Of a stretch of 64,000 nucleotides of DNA, positions 59,101 through 64,000 are shown in pieces. Below the pieces are notes generated by a model. That model did no database searches. It had not been told where the DNA came from and worked only from the letters and a program-made list of their open reading frames with translations. Source of the DNA: Candidozyma auris (taxonomy: Eukaryota; Ascomycota; Pichiomycetes; Serinales; Metschnikowiaceae); assembly GCF_003013715.1 (NCBI RefSeq), contig NC_072813.1:620001-684000 (forward strand), given 5' to 3'. The translations under genes were made by a program, and so were the position numbers. Each line of letters opens with the position of its first letter. Position 1 is the first letter of the stretch.

Positions 59101-59747
59101 GCGCTGATGCTGGTCATCTTCCACCTCCCACTTATTATGACCAGCAGCCCTCTCCTTCAAGAAGAGGACCATCACCTTCATCTGCTCATGGCGCTCCATC
59201 CCAAGTGCGGCCCTCTGGTCCTAGCCAGCAACATGGTCAAATGATACCTCCAATGGCACATTCGGCATCTAGCTCACTTCCTCAGCATTCGCAAATGATG
59301 TCACCTCCTCATAGCTACTCATCTCCTCAAAGTCAGCAAATGGTTCCCCAACAAATGCCTCCAAGAATGCCAACTCAGCCGCAACTTTCACAGCAGCAGA
59401 TACCTCCACAGATGCCGATGATGCCACAGCAGCAAATGATGCCACAGCAGCAAATGATGCCACAGCAGCAAATGATGCCTCCTGGGCAACCTTACTATTA
59501 TCCTCCTCCTCCTCCTCAGGGTTATTATCCTCCCCCACAAGGTTACGGATATCCTCCACAGCCGATGTATTATCCACCGCCCCCACAAGGATACTATGGA
59601 CATCACCAAAAGCCGAAACCAAAATCCACTACTAGTGAGCTAACCATGATGGGTATGCCAACAGTAGGAGTGAAGCACAGCAAGAACAGTAAACCACAGA
59701 AGGCGAATTTGAGGGCTGCTTTGAACAAGGGCGAGTTCGGGATCTAA
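56136..59747 (+). CDS. MSB1: Morphogenesis protein Msb1-like
   Basis: 1203 residues (1137 in S. cerevisiae). Msb1 acts at the bud site with Cdc42, Bem1 and the Pkc1 pathway and promotes glucan synthesis. The N-terminal conserved domain (about 35-420) has a RhoGAP-like helical fold and the segments DLHNFITQELKKRGTKTPHVF, CGLKYLWCRLPNLEIIGW and RAHASIVYDFLDLLVSIASYS. The rest is disordered: Pro/Gln/His-rich with a polybasic stretch KPKKKKKKKTKHK near 765, three tandem copies of MMPQQQ (1095-1112) and a PPPPPQGYYPPPQGY region. A conserved block closes the protein (RAALNKGEFGI). Confidence 0.85.
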   Translation: MATSKVKRDMSLPQLPPQAQREKNSNSNSIIPRDQFTRKKFKDLHNFITQELKKRGTKTPHVFLPFRLRVDDLKLEVFLSTIFPNGEMIDTLKEAHTRRILCEFDEFTLICGLKYLWCRLPNLEIIGWENYLQFRRLEKEHEYPKDAFLRLMPKCVSTRAHASIVYDFLDLLVSIASYSQYNYLSGRKISKMASMWAFNSTTNSKLAFYDATAFKENSFVSGLDSWKQTCTGLFHLFLAFLRAMVPANEDQPFKGPKSLQSLLSTNSYPPLENLDSVKSVITIPCVHVRSTRRSSDPYALITKIRQNLKFDRKDEFVSVENYTILKNIFLKDSTNEIVSTLTDESRRILTRISDNPIPSKYDLYPGWTKDGPPQDPDVPLYSEISITSVTLQDYYIWTWLSSLASDQSSYAKSLFGRSIVVEAGLRGFQKWLILTETTMGVEEYLSKVKKNTDRLEKPSKLSKNLPIPPDEYDSHPLPHVTKESLLPDISFKDEPLDLDDYTRQEQGKPYQGVISQPKSNADYSQYMRGLDDGDHLANDLREININKVHNRQRPKPPPLDLLRSEEPLHVNKAHKKTNKEVHVDYGDGAKRANGNSHNHTPQNLSYPKHDYSTEALQYVAQTQEFQEPYDSYQTPYDKPENPLAVEPFDTYHVPALEPPKKPNGLSSPAKKHLELPPPPAGEQISNGDRNTPFHPEKLSHFDPPADPYQMPTSRLNHTHHLKPNDLRYNAETYQQYQAEPIQQYGGYEDPRILPAPSSDAIGEKPKKKKKKKTKHKDELAGIPVDQLPDGPPPPLPADMMQNDSHSNGLSMPSNEYLPSLQDRHLPPVESPKKSKALPRHIQHPRMTDQQQDHPVNALGAGEYVYEHVPLSSTKASRSPIPQQGNEFIRTENHSQDVMHGRSHIEYSGSPSKPGAHSYLMPKHMSPSRSHQALSADDVHDSRKMQPNPSPTYSNGSYSTAHQAPSDSYPSHSQHPALYPQRMSPQLNAGADAGHLPPPTYYDQQPSPSRRGPSPSSAHGAPSQVRPSGPSQQHGQMIPPMAHSASSSLPQHSQMMSPPHSYSSPQSQQMVPQQMPPRMPTQPQLSQQQIPPQMPMMPQQQMMPQQQMMPQQQMMPPGQPYYYPPPPPQGYYPPPQGYGYPPQPMYYPPPPQGYYGHHQKPKPKSTTSELTMMGMPTVGVKHSKNSKPQKANLRAALNKGEFGI
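59418..59471 (+). repeat. Three tandem 18-bp repeats inside MSB1
   Basis: Unit ATGATGCCACAGCAGCAA repeated three times without change, encoding MMPQQQ three times. Identical copies imply recent expansion or contraction by slippage; copy number may vary between strains. Confidence 0.9.
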
Positions 59748-60115
59748 AACCTTGTCGGCAAGAATCATTTTCATAGCTGCTTATCTAGTTTCTCTTCTCT
59801 TAGGGATTGATATTGACAACTAGATAAACAAGGTATAAATAGCTAAGGAATATACAAGAGACAATGAAATAATAAGATACAGATAAATAATAAACAAATA
59901 AATAGATAGATAATGAGACAAAAATAAATAAGTAAATAAATAAGAAAGTAAATAAATAAGTAAATAAATAAGTAAATAAATAAGTAAATAAATAAGTAAA
60001 TAAATAAGTAAATAAATAAGTAAATAAATAAGTAAATAAATAAGTAAATAAATAAGTAAATAAATAAGTAAATAAATAAGTAGATAAATAAGTGAATAAA
60101 TAACGTTATAAGCAC
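59748..60115. other. Intergenic: convergent 3' region MSB1/YAT2 with minisatellite
   Basis: 368 bases between convergent genes, more than half made of the 12-bp tandem repeat described separately and related (A)TAAA/TAGA microsatellite sequence from about 59878. Confidence 0.7.
59932..60103 (+). repeat. 12-bp minisatellite GTAAATAAATAA, about 14 units
   Basis: One unit at 59932-59943, a 4-base interruption, then 13 consecutive units 59948-60103; the last two carry single changes (GTAGATAAATAA, GTGAATAAATAA). The array lies in the shared 3' region of two convergent genes. Since 12 is a multiple of three, one minus-strand frame stays open and reads (LFIY)n. Confidence 0.95.
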
Positions 60116-62371
60116 TCAGTACTCCGATAACCGCAATTTTCTCTCAATGTCACGAATAGAGAACCCACTTTCCATACGATGCATGAATGGTGGCTCTGGG
60201 GATTGACCTCTCGACTTGATGTCTTCTTCTCCCATGTCAAAGTAACCATAACCACCTAACAACGTACTCAACGAGTCTTTCACTGCAACTGGTTGCTTGA
60301 CGATGTTCTTCGCCATCACCGGTGCTTCCTCGCTAATCTTAGTGTCTATAGGAGCATGAACTTCAGCAGATTCGTTGACCTCCTTGTAAATTCGATATAC
60401 TTCATCGAGATAGGAATCCAATGTGACGAGGAAACGACTGGTCTGTCTGTGTTTGGACGATGCACAAATGGAGATGGAGTCATCCTTGATGATATAGCCA
60501 ATGCCAAACCCGTTGGCACTTACTGGCCCAAATCCAAAAAGTCTCAACGACGGGTTACCGCAGTTTGACGTGGAAAGAATCGTATTATTTAACTTGTCCC
60601 AGCCACTGTCCGCGAAGATAGCAGGCAAACTTGTCAAGTCGCTTTTCAAATTTGGCTCGTTGTTTCCTCCCACGGTATGCTCAGACGATTCACTCCGCTG
60701 GTCACAGACCACAGTATCGTCTTCTTGCATGTTCGTAGCTTCGAAATCACTATTAAGCTCTCCGCTTACGTAGCGTCTCCAGATGCAGAAGAGGGCGAAT
60801 AAGTGTCTGTCTACTCCCTCGCCTACGCTGCATCTCTTGGTCTGTTCAGAGTGCTTTTTGCAGGCTTCTGAGAGGAATTTCAACTTTTCCGCATCTGGCA
60901 TGTTAGGATCAAAGAACTTACGAACAAAAAGATTCGACTCAGGGCTCACTGTTCTGACAGCCTCGGTTCTTCCATGGTAGAACTGCTTAGTCATGGCAGG
61001 TTCGTAAGTACACTCCACTCTACCATACAAGGCATAATATGTTGCCTGAAACGCCATTTGAACGAAGGCATCAGGCGAGTATTTCATCTTTTTGATGGTA
61101 GAGGAGCCATAGCTCTTGAACTCTAAGTGCTTGAACTCGTTCTGATTGATCAAGTCAGACAATCTCGTCTCACCAAAACGTAAAGCAAGCGACAAATCGG
61201 GGGTCAAGTCCCACTCAAGCTTTCTTGGTATTGTCACCAAATCCGTACGTCCGCCTTCACTGGAGATTGAATCTGACATAGAGGTTTCAGTCCACAAAGA
61301 AGGAGCATTGGTGTTGATAGACTTAGCAAAGGACAAGATGGAATCGGTGTATATGTCTGACACGTATCTCAACACCGTATGGCCATCTACACCCGTATGT
61401 TCAAAATTGATACCAGCTTTGCCGTTTTGCGTGATGATGATCTGAAGTTTATCATACCATCTGTTCGTACAAGTACCAACCTGAACACCGTTGTCAACAA
61501 TGGACAACCCACACAACATGTTCTTGGCCAAGTCGCTCAAGTCCAGGAGCACCAAGTCGTCAAGACAAATCACAAAGAGCGCAGAGTCCACTATAGACAA
61601 AATCTCACTATTGTTTGGGTTCTCCAAGATTGTGGGAGAGTGTCTAATTCTAGCCCAAACTCTTCTGTTCTCTGTAGTGAGAACTCCAAACGAGGACTTG
61701 GCAATCTCATTTGTGGGTGTCTGGAGTGAATCTTGAATGATTGAGGTGAAGTTGATGATCAAGTCCTGCTCCGACAAGAGCAAGTTGTTGTCGGTATCCA
61801 AAACGTCGAACCAGTAGAACTGCGACTTGCTCATCACGACAATGTGGTTGGAGTTTTCGTCTGACTGCATCACACATCCGTCCTCGGTGGGGATTCTGGC
61901 TGACCCAAAGAGCTTCTTGTACTGGTACATGCAAAGAGGCTGGCCGTTCTTGAGGGTGTCAGCCGGCAATGTTTCATTTCTCAAAACACGAATGAACTTC
62001 AACGAGGAAAGCGTCAAGGAGGCAGCTCTCTTCACCTGTGGATTGACGCAAGTGGTTTCATTGTTGAAAGGGTCATCCTCCAATAAGAAAAACGGGTTCA
62101 AGTTGAGCACCACAGGAGAATCATAGTTCAAGTAGGAATCGTACCAAAACTGCTCAATGTATGAGGCCCTGTTTTTGGCGTACTTCCTCAACTCTGCATC
62201 CAAAAAAGCGCCACTGCCATCTTCCAAAAACCGCTTCACTGCTTCTTTGGTTTTCTCGTGCTCCCGCTCAGTTTCCAAAGGTTGCAAGACATTGAGGTAG
62301 TTTTCACAGGTTTTCTCGAGCAGGGGGATAGGTAAGTGCTTTAGGGTGTGTTGCTTGGAGAAAGTAGACAT
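60116..62371 (-). CDS. YAT2: Carnitine O-acetyltransferase, Yat2 type
   Basis: 751 residues (923 in S. cerevisiae Yat2). Transfers acetyl groups between CoA and carnitine for acetyl shuttling to mitochondria during growth on acetate, ethanol or fatty acids. Choline/carnitine acyltransferase fold: PIPLLEKTCENYLNVLQPL at the N-terminus, CMYQYKKLFGSARIP, the catalytic His325 in INFEHTGVDGHTVLR, then FVQMAFQATYYALYGRVECTYEPAMTKQFYHGRTE and GFGPVSANGFGIGYII. No presequence or peroxisomal signal is obvious, which suits the cytosolic Yat2 class. Distinction from the Yat1-like paralogue is tentative. The frame continues open after the TGA stop through the minisatellite. Confidence 0.85.
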   Translation of the reverse strand: MSTFSKQHTLKHLPIPLLEKTCENYLNVLQPLETEREHEKTKEAVKRFLEDGSGAFLDAELRKYAKNRASYIEQFWYDSYLNYDSPVVLNLNPFFLLEDDPFNNETTCVNPQVKRAASLTLSSLKFIRVLRNETLPADTLKNGQPLCMYQYKKLFGSARIPTEDGCVMQSDENSNHIVVMSKSQFYWFDVLDTDNNLLLSEQDLIINFTSIIQDSLQTPTNEIAKSSFGVLTTENRRVWARIRHSPTILENPNNSEILSIVDSALFVICLDDLVLLDLSDLAKNMLCGLSIVDNGVQVGTCTNRWYDKLQIIITQNGKAGINFEHTGVDGHTVLRYVSDIYTDSILSFAKSINTNAPSLWTETSMSDSISSEGGRTDLVTIPRKLEWDLTPDLSLALRFGETRLSDLINQNEFKHLEFKSYGSSTIKKMKYSPDAFVQMAFQATYYALYGRVECTYEPAMTKQFYHGRTEAVRTVSPESNLFVRKFFDPNMPDAEKLKFLSEACKKHSEQTKRCSVGEGVDRHLFALFCIWRRYVSGELNSDFEATNMQEDDTVVCDQRSESSEHTVGGNNEPNLKSDLTSLPAIFADSGWDKLNNTILSTSNCGNPSLRLFGFGPVSANGFGIGYIIKDDSISICASSKHRQTSRFLVTLDSYLDEVYRIYKEVNESAEVHAPIDTKISEEAPVMAKNIVKQPVAVKDSLSTLLGGYGYFDMGEEDIKSRGQSPEPPFMHRMESGFSIRDIERKLRLSEY

Positions 62372-63140
62372 GAAGTCAAGGTGAGTGAATGGAAATGTCC
62401 AAGAGAAACGTGGGTCTTTTTATAAAGCACCACCACTCCGAAATCTGGGGAAAAGTGACCTCATCCAGCGATAAAACGTACTGCAGAGGTGCGCGAAAAA
62501 CAGGGACAAATGGTTAGGAGAGGTAATCAGAGCGGGTTAAGGGCGACAAGATGCAAGAAAAAGAGAAATTGAAGTGCAGATGTCAGGTTGGCCAGAAACT
62601 ATTCTTCAGATGATGATCTACATCACTCATTGATCTTGTGATGACTATAATGAAACTCTTCTAGCTCGTCTTAGGTTCTTCGAAATCCTGTTGAGTTGAG
62701 TTTCTTCTTCTCTGCGTATCCTGTCTGTCCCGCTAAGCTAAGTTACCTTGGCGGCTAAGTGTGGTGCTTCCGGCGCGGTGCCCCACAAATAATTGTTTCT
62801 GCGCTTGGTGCGGGTGTTTGGCGCTGCGATACTACCTTGTGGGGCTTCAACTGCGTCTGAAGTTTGCAAATCACAGAGCTGGAATTGCAGATGGCCACGT
62901 CCAATGATATCAAGAGATCGCTCCGTAAATACGAAACATTGCCCCTGCTGACACCATCCTTTCGGCCAGGCTGGGGGCTTGATCGTGGTGTCTCATCATC
63001 TATTGGCTCGGTGATTGCATCCGCTCCAATTTCAGGAACGTAACGCCGAGCCCATTCGACTGCAGTCTGGCTACAGCCGGGATTTCCAGACTTGATCTCG
63101 AGATTTAGCCCATTGTGCCGACTCCTTGGTATTCGTATTC
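62372..63140. other. Intergenic: YAT2 promoter and ECM38 3' side
   Basis: 769 bases. The part from about 62750 to 63140 is GC-richer than other intergenic DNA here and is open in competing frames on both strands (minus 62755-63195 from GTG; plus 62891-63043 from ATG, 50 residues). No family match. Confidence 0.35.
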
Positions 63141-64000
63141 CTAGTACCCGCAAGCAATGCCTCTTTTGCGCCAGTGGTCGCTCACGCCCTCCCACACATC
63201 GCCGGCCTTCTTGATTGCATTCATTGCCGTCAACGCACCGCTTTCAAATATAGTGTGGTTCCGTTCGGCCAAGTGCAGAATGATTCCCGGCACCTCAGTC
63301 TCATACATCTCGGCGTCCTCCACCATGACATACTCAGGAATGAGCTGGTGGTGTAACCGTGGGTACAGAATGGTTTGAAGAAGAGGAAGCTTTTCGTATA
63401 CTGTCCTCACGATGCCCTGGAGAACTGCAGTCACAATACGTGAACCTCCAGCGGCACCAATGAGCATGAAAAGCTCGCCGTTCTTCTTGATAATTGTAGG
63501 TGTGGTCAGCGACAAGGGTCTCCTCGCTGGCTGAATAAAGTTATATACCGAGGGCGTCAAATTAAACGCATTGCTGGTGTCTGGCAACGAGAAGTCATCC
63601 ATTTCGTCATTTAAAATCACTCCCGTATTGTTGTCGTAGACCAGTGATCCAAATATCAAGTTCACTGTGGTTGTCATGGAAACGGCTCCGCCATGAGCAT
63701 CCACTACCGAAAAGTGGGACGTGCCCTTGGGTTCTGTAAGTTCGAACTTGGGCTCGTAGTGGTCCCAAAGGAATGTTGTATTGTCAGCGTACTTCTCGTT
63801 ATCCAATAGATTTTGCACCCATTCCGGCGACGAGTATTTGCGCACCAATGTCTCAAAGTATGTCTCATTGTGGTCCCCCAAATTTGATCTCGCACTAGCA
63901 GTCCACTTCATGGCCTCGATGAGGCGGTGAGCTGAAAGAGAGCCTGAGCTCTTCCCACGGCATTTCTCGAGAGTGGAATAGAAGTTGAGCCCAGCAATAA
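63141..64000 (-). CDS. ECM38: Gamma-glutamyltranspeptidase, C-terminal part (5' end outside window)
   Basis: The frame is open to the right window edge, so the start lies beyond it; about 285 residues are visible of roughly 650. The enzyme degrades glutathione and gamma-glutamyl compounds at the vacuole. Visible: HRLIEAMKW..ARSNLGD near the edge, the autoprocessing/nucleophile Thr in GTSHFSVVDAHGGAVSMTTTVN (63665-63727), GVILNDEMDDFSLP, RRPLSLTTPTII and the glycine loop IGAAGGSRIVTAV. All the small subunit is present and intact to its stop. Confidence 0.93.
   Translation of the reverse strand, partial: IAGLNFYSTLEKCRGKSSGSLSAHRLIEAMKWTASARSNLGDHNETYFETLVRKYSSPEWVQNLLDNEKYADNTTFLWDHYEPKFELTEPKGTSHFSVVDAHGGAVSMTTTVNLIFGSLVYDNNTGVILNDEMDDFSLPDTSNAFNLTPSVYNFIQPARRPLSLTTPTIIKKNGELFMLIGAAGGSRIVTAVLQGIVRTVYEKLPLLQTILYPRLHHQLIPEYVMVEDAEMYETEVPGIILHLAERNHTIFESGALTAMNAIKKAGDVWEGVSDHWRKRGIACGY

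Noticed and set aside
59843..60115. (LFIY)n frame as an independent membrane protein gene
   Set aside because: It is only the translation of the 12-bp minisatellite and begins with GTG right after the YAT2 stop.
62891..63043. 50-residue ATG frame on the plus strand
   Set aside because: Contains consecutive CTG codons, which real genes here avoid, and has no family similarity.

Overview
The window is nuclear DNA from a budding yeast. Nearly all genes are intron-poor single ORFs with close orthologues in Saccharomyces and Candida (LYS1, HOM3, HMG1, CDC16, PUF3, MAK11, TUB4, SKO1, MNS1, MSB1). Several features point to the CTG-Ser yeasts, probably a Clavispora/Metschnikowia/C. auris-like lineage. 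There is a secreted protein resembling the Candida OP4 family. In-frame CTG codons are rare, and two of them (HOM3 codon 252, PUF3 codon 577) sit where relatives carry polar residues. The exact species cannot be named from sequence reading alone. Residues written here as Leu at CTG codons may be Ser.

Left part (1-15100): 3' part of xylulokinase XKS1; an unrecognised, probably mitochondrial protein; LYS1 convergent with MAK11; CDC16; the PROPPIN HSV2 convergent with PET54; PUF3 convergent with a bacterial-type SIS-domain sugar-phosphate isomerase. The PUF3 repeats spell a UGUANAUA recognition code. UGUAAAUA elements lie in the 3' regions of PUF3 itself, PET54 and the unrecognised gene.

Middle (15100-35550): a run of minus-strand genes with the GTPase-activating protein TSC2, a GAP-type amino-acid permease, a VPS62-family secretory protein, CBR1 and TPA1. 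Then come HOM3 on the plus strand with Gcn4- and Cbf1-type sites, followed by GVP36, ARO9 and TUB4 on the minus strand. TUB4 has an 8-base first exon and a 57-base intron.

The stretch 35550-41000 is gene-poor. It holds tRNA-Ala(UGC), tRNA-Gln(CUG) and the OP4-like secreted protein with Kex2-type sites, which is divergent from HMG1.

Right part (41000-64000): HMG1, STR2, a MAPR/cytochrome-b5-like membrane protein, a Zn2Cys6 regulator, MNS1, SKO1 (4-codon first exon and 107-base intron), MSB1, a 12-bp minisatellite, a YAT2-type carnitine acetyltransferase and the C-terminal part of gamma-glutamyltransferase ECM38.

No transposon, CRISPR array or prophage was seen; this is an ordinary euchromatic yeast segment. 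The best leads are the PUF3 autoregulation circuit, the two micro-exon introns missed by plain ORF reading, the repeat-containing Kex2-site secreted protein, and the arabinose-5-phosphate-isomerase-like enzyme.
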